DNA of 64,000 nucleotides from Clostridium thermobutyricum (lineage in GTDB: Bacteria; Bacillota; Clostridia; Ch29), in the NCBI GenBank assembly GCA_016842005.1, contig JAENYD010000012.1, positions 1 to 64,000 on the forward strand, read 5' to 3'. The position numbers and the translations under genes are program-made. Position 1 is the stretch's first letter, and every line of letters begins with the position of its first letter. The notes under the pieces are model-generated. The model was given only the letters and a program-made list of their open reading frames with translations, was not told the origin of the DNA and did no database searches. Below are positions 26,704-36,809 of the stretch, piece after piece.

Positions 26704-27936
26704 TCAGATCAGCCATGCGGGCACATACCAGTTTTGTTTATCAATGGGCAGAAAATCGGCGGATAGGCAAACAAGGCTGCCTTCACCAATCTCAAGCCCT
26801 GTTTTTTCCAGTACATCGAAATGCTTTACGGCATTCTTCCCGGGGTTACTGCTTTTCTTAATTTCAACCGGGTAGAGAGTATTGTTCTCGTGGATAATCA
26901 GGTCGATTTCCCTGTTGTCTTTATCCCGGTAATAGTATATAGGCGGTCTTTTCCCCGCATTATAATAGCTTTTAATGATTTCGCTCACAACCCATGTCTC
27001 AAAAAACGCTCCGGACATTGCCCCTGCTTCTAAAGCCTGTGGTGTGGTCCATTTGGTCAGATAAGCACACAATCCTGTATCAAGAAAGTACATCTTCGGT
27101 GATTTGATAATACGCTTGAGGGCGTTGTTGAAATAAGGCTCAATCAGGGTTACTATACCGGATGTAACAAGAATGGATAACCACTGTTTTGCAGTCGGCG
27201 GGCTAATTCCTGTATCCTTTGCCATGTCAGCATAATTCACCATCTGACCTGTACGGGCAGCAGCACATGACAGAAAACGGACAAAGGCAAGTTCATCTCC
27301 AACCTGGGTTAAATCCTTTACATCACGCTGTAGATAAGTCTGTACGTAAGATGAAAAGAATATATCCGTCCCTGTATTGCTGAAGTTATTCTCATTATCA
27401 GCATATAAGGCAGGCATACCGCCTTTAAATATCCGTTCAAAAATCTCATTTAGTTTTTGGGGCTTTACAGTTTTTAGTCTTGCCATAATATTAGAAGGTT
27501 TTGTAGTAAAAACACAAGATTTTTGTCCTGAAATTTCAGAATTTGACAGCGACAAGAGATTTACGATGCCAACCCTCCCGGCCAGTGATTCACTGGCATT
27601 CTCCATAAGATGAAACATCTGGGAACCCGTAAGCCAGAACTGTCCATTATTTCTGGTTCTATCCACATACATTTTTATATGTGGCAGAAGTTCCGGAGCG
27701 TATTGTATTTCATCAATAATGACAGGCGGCTCGAACCTCTGCAAAAATAATCCGGGATCGGTTACCGCAATCTCACGCAGCAGAGGGTCATCAAGGGTCA
27801 CGTATTGTCTTTTTTTATCGCTTAATTTTTTTAACATGGTTGTTTTACCGACCTGACGTGGACCGGTAACAAGCAGCACGGGAAAACTGCTTTGAATTTG
27901 AAGCACTGTTTTTTCCATTGCACGGGTTATATACAC
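26704..27936 (-). CDS. ATPase of the AAA / DUF4143 family
   Basis: The N-terminal P-loop domain shows Walker A GPRQVGKTT (from residue 25), Walker B VIIDEIQ (Asp75-Glu76) and a sensor-like WLTGSQ. The C-terminal half is the DUF4143 region (DTGLCAYLTKW, VEIKKS), a restriction-nuclease-like fold in family descriptions. The start is GTG with GGAGG 8 nt upstream. A 10-bp inverted repeat lies directly before the ribosome site and may be an operator. These proteins are widespread in Clostridia and often multicopy. Their role is not established, though a link to mobile or toxin-like functions is often proposed. Confidence 0.9.
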   Translation of the reverse strand: MYITRAMEKTVLQIQSSFPVLLVTGPRQVGKTTMLKKLSDKKRQYVTLDDPLLREIAVTDPGLFLQRFEPPVIIDEIQYAPELLPHIKMYVDRTRNNGQFWLTGSQMFHLMENASESLAGRVGIVNLLSLSNSEISGQKSCVFTTKPSNIMARLKTVKPQKLNEIFERIFKGGMPALYADNENNFSNTGTDIFFSSYVQTYLQRDVKDLTQVGDELAFVRFLSCAAARTGQMVNYADMAKDTGISPPTAKQWLSILVTSGIVTLIEPYFNNALKRIIKSPKMYFLDTGLCAYLTKWTTPQALEAGAMSGAFFETWVVSEIIKSYYNAGKRPPIYYYRDKDNREIDLIIHENNTLYPVEIKKSSNPGKNAVKHFDVLEKTGLEIGEGSLVCLSADFLPIDKQNWYVPAWLI

Positions 27937-27948
27937 ACCTATCGCCTC

Positions 27949-27981
27949 CGTCTAATATTAAACTCAATTTTATATTAGACG
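27949..27981 (-). promoter_or_regulatory. Inverted repeat before the DUF4143 ATPase gene
   Basis: CGTCTAATAT (27949-27958) and its exact complement ATATTAGACG (27972-27981) are separated by 13 bp. The element begins immediately upstream of the GGAGG site. It is well suited as an operator or as a hairpin covering the leader. Confidence 0.5.
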
Positions 27982-28032
27982 ATTATTCCCGGTTTGTCAA
28001 TTGTCTATTCATTTTTTGCTGGTAGCTGGTAA

Positions 28033-28064
28033 ATAAAAAAACAACCGGGGAATAGTCCCCGGTT
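28033..28064 (-). terminator. Terminator of pyrG
   Basis: On the minus strand the arms AACCGGGG/CCCCGGTT (28043-28064, 6-nt loop) are followed by TGTTTTTTT, ten nt after the pyrG stop. Confidence 0.88.
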
Positions 28065-28073
28065 TACTGTCTG

Positions 28074-29696
<1,623 letters not shown>

Positions 29697-29780
29697 TTAT
29701 CTTAGTTTTGAAGCCGGTTACTTCCTTCAACTATACCATTATATAAATATCATGAGAGCATAGTCAAGAGCCAGCCATGC

Positions 29781-29811
29781 CCAAAAACAAAAATCCGGGT
29801 GAAACACCCGG
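29781..29811 (-). terminator. Terminator of the secreted protein gene
   Basis: CCGGGTG (29795-29801) and CACCCGG (29805-29811) form a 7-bp stem with a 3-nt loop, followed on the minus strand by ATTTTTGTTTTT. Confidence 0.85.
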
Positions 29812-29853
29812 ACATGTTCAGAATTCTCTCATTCCCTATTACACCTTGCCCCC

Positions 29854-30597
29854 TCAGTGTATCCTTGATACATATATGGGAAAATCCAGACTGGAACCGT
29901 CGATCGGAATGAGGGTCAGGTTGAAATTCCTGGAGTAATCCAGGCCGGAGCTATCAAACTCCAGAACCCCGCCCCCCTTGTATATGTTGTGGGAAGCGTC
30001 ATATACTATATTGCTTCCCCCGGAGTATGACGAAGAACTGCCCGCTTTACCCAATACCGCTATATCACACGAGGATGCATAAACAACGGCGTCCCCCTGC
30101 CTGATTGCTGCTTTGTAATTCCCCTGTCCGAAAAAGTTGATCTCTTTTCCGTATATTTTCACCATAAAGACAAGTCTGTTCTTCGACGCCTGCAGCAGTG
30201 AACTTACTTCCTCCGCGTCAATCTCCCTGCCCTCCCTTGCGGCATTTCTCGCCGCTTCAGCCAGCACAAAATAGGGGGTTTTGCAGATGGCATATGCCTT
30301 ATTGTCATCATAGGCTATACCTCCCCCCTCCTGCGTGTTCCAGTCCCTTGCAAACAATAAATAGGAAGAATCCCTGTAGGCCTTGCCGTAATTGATTGCT
30401 TCCTCAATATACTCCAGGGACAATTCCCTGTGCATTATGTCCGACTCTTTTATCTTCATTTCAGACGTTTGATAGGTTGCCTGCTCAGGCCCGTTATACT
30501 GCGGATTTATATCAGCAGTGATGCCGTATGCTATTGTGCCGGTCATCAGCATTACAACAATGATACTGAACAGCAACCGGTTGATTTTAACTCCCAT
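29854..30597 (-). CDS. Secreted or membrane-anchored protein of unknown function
   Basis: The protein starts with an N-terminal hydrophobic helix (VKINRLLFSIIVVMLMTGTIAYG) followed by a roughly 220-residue exported part. Within it, an alpha-helical stretch (residues 45-130) precedes a beta-rich C-terminal part with YSGGSN and GGGVLEFDSSG. The ATG at 30597 has AAGGAG at 8 nt; an upstream in-frame ATG is unlikely. No family was recognised. It is flanked by its own terminator and lies downstream of the processing protease. Confidence 0.65.
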   Translation of the reverse strand: MGVKINRLLFSIIVVMLMTGTIAYGITADINPQYNGPEQATYQTSEMKIKESDIMHRELSLEYIEEAINYGKAYRDSSYLLFARDWNTQEGGGIAYDDNKAYAICKTPYFVLAEAARNAAREGREIDAEEVSSLLQASKNRLVFMVKIYGKEINFFGQGNYKAAIRQGDAVVYASSCDIAVLGKAGSSSSYSGGSNIVYDASHNIYKGGGVLEFDSSGLDYSRNFNLTLIPIDGSSLDFPIYVSRIH

Positions 30598-30759
30598 ATA
30601 ACCCTCTCCTTGTACATGGTTATTCATTATATAATATAATACTGGTCAGCATGTTCAATTATTATTCTCCCGGCCAAATAAATCTGGTCTTTTTTAACAG
30701 TATATCTACTACCATATTATAGTAAAACAGGTGAGAAATCAAAAATGGTCTTTTTTCAT

Positions 30760-30793
30760 AAAAAACAAAGACACCTCCTGTTATGGAGATGTC
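30760..30793 (-). terminator. Terminator of the C-terminal processing protease gene
   Basis: GACACCTCC (30770-30778) pairs with GGAGATGTC (30785-30793) with one G-T pair. On the minus strand it is followed by TTTGTTTTTT. Confidence 0.85.
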
Positions 30794-30808
30794 TTTTCTT
30801 GTCCAAAG

Positions 30809-32230
30809 TTACTGCCTGTTCATCAGCACTTCTACGGCTTTCTGGAGCTGCTCGTCCACATCGTCCTGCTTGATGTATTCGTCGAATCTCTCCTGAAGTT
30901 TTTCCTGGGTCGCCAGGTCCAGCACCCCGTAAGAATAAAGGCCGTTGTCCGCCTGGAATTGCTTTACCGCCTCTTCCAGCATCCCGTCGAAGACCCCGTC
31001 CACTTCGCCTACCTCGTATCCCATTACATCCAGCCGCTGTTCGGCGCCCAGGACATCAAGGCCTATTACCGTCCTGGAGGGCTTCCTGTTGCCTTTTATG
31101 GGGGCAAGCTCATCAAGGTACCTCTCTGCAGGATATGGATTTTCCACTATTATATCCGGGGTCAGGCCCTCACCGTCGATTACCCTTTCATTCGGGGTAA
31201 GATACCTGGCTATGGTCATTTTCAGGGCCCCGCCGTTTTTGAGGTGCAGTACCGTCTGTACCGTGCCCTTGCCAAAGGTCCGGGTGCCTATAATAACCCC
31301 GGCCCCGGTATCCTGTACGGCTCCCGCAAATATCTCGGAGGCGCTGGCGCTCCCTTCATTGACCAGTACGGCAAGGTTGTATTTCAGTTCCTTCAGCCTT
31401 GAATTATGGGTCTCCCTCTCGCCGTTTCTCCTGTCAATGTGGACAATAGGTCCCTCGGGGATGAAATTTTCCGCTATCTCAACCACTTCGTCCAGCAGTC
31501 CCCCCGGATTGTTGCGCAGGTCAATAATAATATCCGTTATACCTTTGGCATCCAGTTCTTCGAGGGCATCTTCAACATTTTTGCTGACATGCTCGTTGAA
31601 ATCGGTGATTCGTATATACCCGATATTATCTTCCAGTATCTCATATTTTACAGTATTGATTTCTATCCTGTCCCTTACTATCTGGAAGTACAGCAGGCCG
31701 GGTTCTCCCTCCCGCATGATGCCCAGTCTGACCTCTGTGCCGGGTTCGCCTCTCATAAGACTGGCAGCCTGGTCCAGGGTATAATCTCTGACATCGATAT
31801 CGTCAACATATATTATTTTGTCACCGGGCTTAAGCCCCGCCTTATCGGCGGGAGACCCTTCTATAGGAGCGATGACTGTAACAAGGTCGTCCCTGATGGT
31901 TATATGTATTCCAATACCCTCATAGGTGCCGTTCACCTGTGTATCAAAGTCTTCGTATTCTTCCTTTGTATAGTAGACGCTGTAGGGGTCCAGCTGTTCG
32001 AAAACGCCCTTGTAAGCCCCGTCAATCAATGTCTGTATGTCAACCTCTTCCACATAATTGGCCTTTACGAATTCTATAACCAGCTGCAAAAACTCCAGTT
32101 CTTCCAGAAGATTGGATGCCTGGTCCTCTTTCCCTTCCGCAAGAACCCTGGGTACGCATATCGCAACTGTCAGGAACATTGATAATATAAGTACCAGAGA
32201 TACTGCGGTTTTTATCCTTCTGTTCCTCAT
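30809..32230 (-). CDS. S41 family C-terminal processing peptidase with PDZ and peptidoglycan-binding domains
   Basis: This is an exported serine protease. After an N-terminal membrane helix (about residues 8-28), a PDZ domain spans about 95-175, and the S41 core carries the GSASASEI serine cluster (residues 293-300) and the general-base lysine in GTRTFGKG (Lys321). The C-terminus holds a PG_binding_1 domain (about 390-450, DVMGYEVGEVDGVFD). The ATG at 32230 follows GGGAGG at 7 nt. It resembles CtpA/CtpB of Firmicutes, which act in envelope maintenance or in sporulation signalling. It lies downstream of a surface-protein operon but is separated from it by a terminator. Confidence 0.93.
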   Translation of the reverse strand: MRNRRIKTAVSLVLILSMFLTVAICVPRVLAEGKEDQASNLLEELEFLQLVIEFVKANYVEEVDIQTLIDGAYKGVFEQLDPYSVYYTKEEYEDFDTQVNGTYEGIGIHITIRDDLVTVIAPIEGSPADKAGLKPGDKIIYVDDIDVRDYTLDQAASLMRGEPGTEVRLGIMREGEPGLLYFQIVRDRIEINTVKYEILEDNIGYIRITDFNEHVSKNVEDALEELDAKGITDIIIDLRNNPGGLLDEVVEIAENFIPEGPIVHIDRRNGERETHNSRLKELKYNLAVLVNEGSASASEIFAGAVQDTGAGVIIGTRTFGKGTVQTVLHLKNGGALKMTIARYLTPNERVIDGEGLTPDIIVENPYPAERYLDELAPIKGNRKPSRTVIGLDVLGAEQRLDVMGYEVGEVDGVFDGMLEEAVKQFQADNGLYSYGVLDLATQEKLQERFDEYIKQDDVDEQLQKAVEVLMNRQ

Positions 32231-32378
32231 TCTGTTTCCTCCCCCATATGGTTGATGGTTCATGGCCGTCATCAACTGTTAATATGTGTCGCCTGAACTG
32301 TACGCCGGCATCGGAACACTGCCGGTACAGTTATTCAATTCTACATCAAAGCCCTTTTACCTTCAAGGAATATATTCC

Positions 32379-32422
32379 ACGGGAAAAATAAAAGGGCGGA
32401 TACTCCTAGTAGTAGAGTATCC
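32379..32422 (-). terminator. Terminator overlapping the stop codon of an SLH gene
   Basis: GGATACTC (32398-32405) and GAGTATCC (32415-32422) form an 8-bp perfect stem whose loop contains the TAG stop codon at 32406. On the minus strand it is followed by GCCCTTTTATTTTT. Confidence 0.8.
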
Positions 32423-33899
32423 TGTCCCTGTAGTCTTTTACTATATCCCTGCGCAGGTACTCGACAAACCTGTTCAGAAAGGCTGCCGCCTCCGCCCTGG
32501 ACATGACTTCATTGGGCAGGGCATTGCCGAAGGAATCTCCTTTGATAAGGCCTATTTCCCTGGCCACATACATGGCATCTCTGGCCCAGTAGGGTATATC
32601 CCCGTCATCCGAGAAGCCCGTATGGTAACCCGGGGTGGGAGCCAGGTTTTCAAATCCCAGGGACCTTATCATGATGGTTATGGCCTGGGCCCGGGTAAGC
32701 CTCCCGTCGGGACTGAACTGTCCCGGGGCCGTCCCTTTGATGATGCCCTTCCTGGCTACCTGATATATATAGTCCTTGTTGGGATTGGCCTGATTCACAT
32801 CATAAAACTCAAAGACTTCCTCGCCGGTTTCCTCCTGTCCGCTCTCAACGGTCTCCAGCTGGGCCAGTTTTGTAGCCTCGGCTATGGCCCTGGCGAATTC
32901 CGCCCGCAGGATGGGCAGGTTTGCACCGAAATACGAGGAGGTATTCCCAAAAACTCCCAGACTGTACAGCTGTTTTATATCATCCTCCGCCCAGTGCCCC
33001 GAGATATCCTTGAGCTCCGGGATATGAAGCCGCCTGTTCACCGGAGAGGTCTCCAGGCTTAACCGGTAGTCATCTATCTCCCTTTTGTGTTCATAGGGTA
33101 TATCTTCATCATCAAATCTCGGGAGGTCATAATTGTATTCTATCAGCTGGGTCTCCTTCCGGCTCTCAAGGTACCCCCCCCTGAAACTTATCTGGGAAGG
33201 CTGGTTGTCCACGTAGGAGAGGTTCCTCACGGAGCTTGATGAGGCCCTGTACTCCACATCTCCCTCCCATTCGACGTCAACAGTCTCATCTTCTCCCGCC
33301 ACTGCCCTGGCAACCCGGTAGTTCTGTTTCACTGTCTGGGTCCGGGTGCTGCTCCAGTAGTTTTCATAGCCTACCTCTTCCCCTGAAGACTCTACTATCA
33401 CAGTCCCTTCGTCCCGGTTAACGGTATAAATCTTCTTGGCAGTCCAGTTGGCGGAAAAGAAGTTGCAGACAGGTTTCTGGTGTATGACCCGGGACTTGCT
33501 GAATATGTAATCGGTCAGTTTGTACGTGTCATCCTTTACTGTGATAGTCTCTTTGGGTTTGCCGTCAATCAGGGTCTGTTCGATTACCTGCCCGTCAACA
33601 CTGAAGTCCAGGGTGGTCTCCAGAGTATAGCTTCTGTCCAGCTCAACTTCTTCCTCGGTATTCTCCAGTTCATAATCGTATGTGCACCGTGTAGTTGTCA
33701 CGCCTCTCCTGCTGCCTGTGCGGGCTCTTACTGTCACCTTCCCCGTCAGAAGCACCGGCTTTCCGGTTATGAACAGCATCTCCTTATATTCATATTCGTT
33801 CTGTATGCCCCCTTCATAACCGGGTATGGATGCCAACGCCTGTCCCGTACCGCACAGCAGCATAAACAATACTATAACCAGAACACCGGCCCTTTTCAC
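32406..33899 (-). CDS. SLH-domain surface protein (C-terminal SLH)
   Basis: The 497-residue protein has a signal peptide (VLVIVLFMLLCGTGQALA), a beta-rich N-terminal region of about 270 residues without a recognised fold, and three SLH units at the C-terminus (ISGHWAEDDIKQLYSLGVFG, then GIIKGTAPGQFSPDGRLTRAQA, then a final IPYWARDAMYVAREIGLIKG). The start is GTG. It lies 11 bp after the preceding SLH gene, so it belongs to one operon with the 33911 and 36810 genes. It is probably attached to the wall through a secondary polymer. The N-terminal part may bind a partner surface protein. Confidence 0.87.
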   Translation of the reverse strand: MKRAGVLVIVLFMLLCGTGQALASIPGYEGGIQNEYEYKEMLFITGKPVLLTGKVTVRARTGSRRGVTTTRCTYDYELENTEEEVELDRSYTLETTLDFSVDGQVIEQTLIDGKPKETITVKDDTYKLTDYIFSKSRVIHQKPVCNFFSANWTAKKIYTVNRDEGTVIVESSGEEVGYENYWSSTRTQTVKQNYRVARAVAGEDETVDVEWEGDVEYRASSSSVRNLSYVDNQPSQISFRGGYLESRKETQLIEYNYDLPRFDDEDIPYEHKREIDDYRLSLETSPVNRRLHIPELKDISGHWAEDDIKQLYSLGVFGNTSSYFGANLPILRAEFARAIAEATKLAQLETVESGQEETGEEVFEFYDVNQANPNKDYIYQVARKGIIKGTAPGQFSPDGRLTRAQAITIMIRSLGFENLAPTPGYHTGFSDDGDIPYWARDAMYVAREIGLIKGDSFGNALPNEVMSRAEAAAFLNRFVEYLRRDIVKDYRDRILYY

Positions 33900-33910
33900 A
33901 ATACCAACCC

Positions 33911-36793
33911 CTATTCCACAATTATAATTATTCCTCTGTTGTCATCCCTTATGATATACAGTACGTCACCGGCTCTGAGGCTATCCTGTCCGATTACCCT
34001 TCCGTTCTTGTATATAATGGCCTTTTCAGTGTTTACATACTGGTCGGCGTCCGCCTGCTGCCATTCCTCGTAGAATGGGCTCCAGTTCTGGGTGTTTTCC
34101 AGGACCACCAGGGATAACGCATCATCTATCGCATCAATCTCCCCCTTGGTTATACGGAGTTCCTCAAGGGTACTGTTGCTTATTTCATCGTCTTCCTCTA
34201 TGACCCCGCCTTTGCTGACCCTTATGACCCGGGCATAGTCGTCTTCCACTATCACGTATGCATAATAATCGTCTTCCGATTTGCTGCTGCCGTCGTCGGC
34301 ATAATCACCGTGGAAGAAGTCCCGGGCATCGATATCTTCAATACCGCCGTAGACAGACTTGATTACGGTATCATTGTCATAGGAGAAGGTGATGTCATCC
34401 TTGCGGCCGCTCAGTTCTTCCCACTCGTTATCGGTCAGTTTGCTGTAATAGTTCACATCGAATTCGTCCGAACGTATCTCATTGAGCCTTCCCACATAGA
34501 TCTCATAATTGACCTGCAGGGGCGTATTCACTGCAATGAAAATACCGTTGTTGTAACCATTGTATTTATCCGCCACCACATAAACGCTGTAGTCCTCCTC
34601 CAGGGCGTCCATGTCTACCAGCCGCCTGTTGTCCAGATATATGGTGCCTTCGTTTGTGATTATGTTTTTTTTGTTGTCCAGTTCGAATTCTCCCGAGCCC
34701 CAGTTGATTTCACTGATTTTGTCATCGTAATACGCCTCGCTCCCCGACTTCACGACTATCCGGACCGCTCTTTCCCTGCTGAAGTCGTTAACCGCGGCCA
34801 CATACAGCGTCTTGCCCATATGAAGGTCTTTCAGCCGGTCAGGGGTTACCGGGCTTCCCTTGTAGTATATGGGAGTATCCTCGTTTATGGCCAGTGTGAG
34901 CTTATATCTGTAATTCTCCCAGCTGGTGTTTCTGAATATGTCACTGCCTTTAAGGGTTATGTTCCCTGATATCAAATCCACTGCGTCCAGTTCCCCTTTG
35001 TAAATGCCGTCCACAAGCATTGAATCCACCTGTATGGCTATTTTGGAGATATAGTTGGAATGTGCATCGTCGAGGTATAGCTTTACCCGGTCTCCCAGCC
35101 TCAGGTCGGAAACGGATACCGATTTGCCCCCCTTTGATACCACCATATAAGGGGTGAGATTATACTCGTCCTGCCCGCCCTCGTCAAGGGCCACTACAAT
35201 GGTATCCCCGTTAAGGGACTTTACCCTCCCCGATTTGACCACGCTGAGGGGGGGGACATAACCTGAATTATAGTTAACCACTCCGGCATCGATTTTTGTG
35301 GCTATCCCTCCCGAAATGACCATCTCCACCCACTGGCCGTATTTCAGGTCGGTGAGTTCCGCCGGCCTCCCGTCCATGATAACTTCCGCATTGTCCATAA
35401 CCGCATAAATCCTTGAAAGACCGTCCATATCCTTTATTTCTATCCTGTTCCCTTCTTCAATCTTCTGTACATAGCCTTCGGCAGTATTCTCCCCTCCGTC
35501 CATCAGGTTAACGTAAATAATATTACGGTTATCCAGTACAACGTACCGGATTGTATCCCCGGATTTGAGCAACCCTGAAGTGCCGTTTCCCCCCTGACGG
35601 TATACCCCTATGTCTCTGATATCTCCTGTATCAGCATCCTTTTCGCTGACCAGTTCGTATATGCCGCCGTCTATATCCATGACCCGGAAGTAGGTCCTCT
35701 CGACAGTACCTGCTGCCGTCCGGTCCTGCTGCGTGCTTATACCGATAATTCTGCCGTAATGGGGACGGATGCTGTCCAGGTTGTCTATGACCCCGGCTAT
35801 GGTCCCGTCATTCACCGCCCTGGCAAAAAATACGCCGCTGCCGTCCCTGACAAGTTCTATCTCATCTCCCGGTATGAGCTGTGATGCATACATCACCTGG
35901 CCGCCGCGGAACACGGGAAAATCTTCCCGGGATATGTCTGTTTGGATAAAGCTGCCGTCGGTCCTGATTATCCCCAGAGTATCGCCCTGTGACAGCACCA
36001 TTCCCCTTTCGACAGCAATATTCCTCCGCTCGTGAAAATCACCGGCCACCTTGTCCAGCATTACGGCGATTTCGGAGCGTTTTATGGAAGCGCCCGGGTT
36101 AAAGTATCCCGTGTCGCTGCCCTGCATTACGCCGCGCTGCACTATGGCCTCTATATAAGGAAGGTTTTCAACCTTTATATCCTTCCAGTCTTTGAAGTCG
36201 TATATGGCCTGCTGGGAGGAACCGTATACCGGCTGCAGGTTCAGGGCCCTGGCAAACCATACCCCCACCTCTTCCCTGGTGGCGCTGTCCTTCCAGTTGC
36301 CGCTGTCGGACATGGTTACAATGCCCAGGGTTTGGGCTTCGTCAATGTATCCGGCGGCCCAGAGGTCCAGTATATAGTCTCCCGCCCTCCGGGTAAATCC
36401 CGTCCCGGTCCGCTGCTGCACCTGGGCCTCCCTGCCCATTATCCTCACAAGGAGGGCGATGGCCTCCTGCCTGGATACCGGGTCATTGGGACGGAACCGG
36501 TGCTCCCCGTAGCCCCTGACCACCGACTGGGCGGCCATATTGACCACGTACGGTTCCGCCCAGTGGTTGTCCACATCCGTGAAAGATATATTATCCTTGA
36601 GCTGTGTACTGCCCGGTTTTACCTGCAGCAGCTCGCTCCTGACATTGCTGAAATCCACAGGGCTGAAGACAGGCACGGGTATACCCATGTACTCGTCATC
36701 CCCCGCAAAGGGATTATAATCGGCATGTGCCGGTGAGGCTGCGAACACAATAATCAATACTGCCGTCAACAAAAGACTTCCAGTGTTTCTCAA
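33911..36793 (-). CDS. Large SLH-domain surface protein (N-terminal SLH)
   Basis: The 960-residue protein has a TTG start with GGAGGG 6 nt upstream and a signal peptide ending near SPAHA. Three SLH units follow (FTDVDNHWAEPYVVNMAA with GYGEHRFRPND; a second weaker unit; GVMQGSDTGYFNPGASIKRSE), covering about residues 68-245. The other 700 residues are beta-rich, with repeated segments of the type LKxGDxxxYVVLDN and LRLGDRVKLYLDD that look like small barrels. There is a 16-bp gap to the IPT giant upstream and an 11-bp gap to the SLH protein downstream, forming a surface operon. Confidence 0.87.
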   Translation of the reverse strand: MRNTGSLLLTAVLIIVFAASPAHADYNPFAGDDEYMGIPVPVFSPVDFSNVRSELLQVKPGSTQLKDNISFTDVDNHWAEPYVVNMAAQSVVRGYGEHRFRPNDPVSRQEAIALLVRIMGREAQVQQRTGTGFTRRAGDYILDLWAAGYIDEAQTLGIVTMSDSGNWKDSATREEVGVWFARALNLQPVYGSSQQAIYDFKDWKDIKVENLPYIEAIVQRGVMQGSDTGYFNPGASIKRSEIAVMLDKVAGDFHERRNIAVERGMVLSQGDTLGIIRTDGSFIQTDISREDFPVFRGGQVMYASQLIPGDEIELVRDGSGVFFARAVNDGTIAGVIDNLDSIRPHYGRIIGISTQQDRTAAGTVERTYFRVMDIDGGIYELVSEKDADTGDIRDIGVYRQGGNGTSGLLKSGDTIRYVVLDNRNIIYVNLMDGGENTAEGYVQKIEEGNRIEIKDMDGLSRIYAVMDNAEVIMDGRPAELTDLKYGQWVEMVISGGIATKIDAGVVNYNSGYVPPLSVVKSGRVKSLNGDTIVVALDEGGQDEYNLTPYMVVSKGGKSVSVSDLRLGDRVKLYLDDAHSNYISKIAIQVDSMLVDGIYKGELDAVDLISGNITLKGSDIFRNTSWENYRYKLTLAINEDTPIYYKGSPVTPDRLKDLHMGKTLYVAAVNDFSRERAVRIVVKSGSEAYYDDKISEINWGSGEFELDNKKNIITNEGTIYLDNRRLVDMDALEEDYSVYVVADKYNGYNNGIFIAVNTPLQVNYEIYVGRLNEIRSDEFDVNYYSKLTDNEWEELSGRKDDITFSYDNDTVIKSVYGGIEDIDARDFFHGDYADDGSSKSEDDYYAYVIVEDDYARVIRVSKGGVIEEDDEISNSTLEELRITKGEIDAIDDALSLVVLENTQNWSPFYEEWQQADADQYVNTEKAIIYKNGRVIGQDSLRAGDVLYIIRDDNRGIIIIVE

Positions 36794-36809
36794 ATATATC
36801 CCTCCAGAT

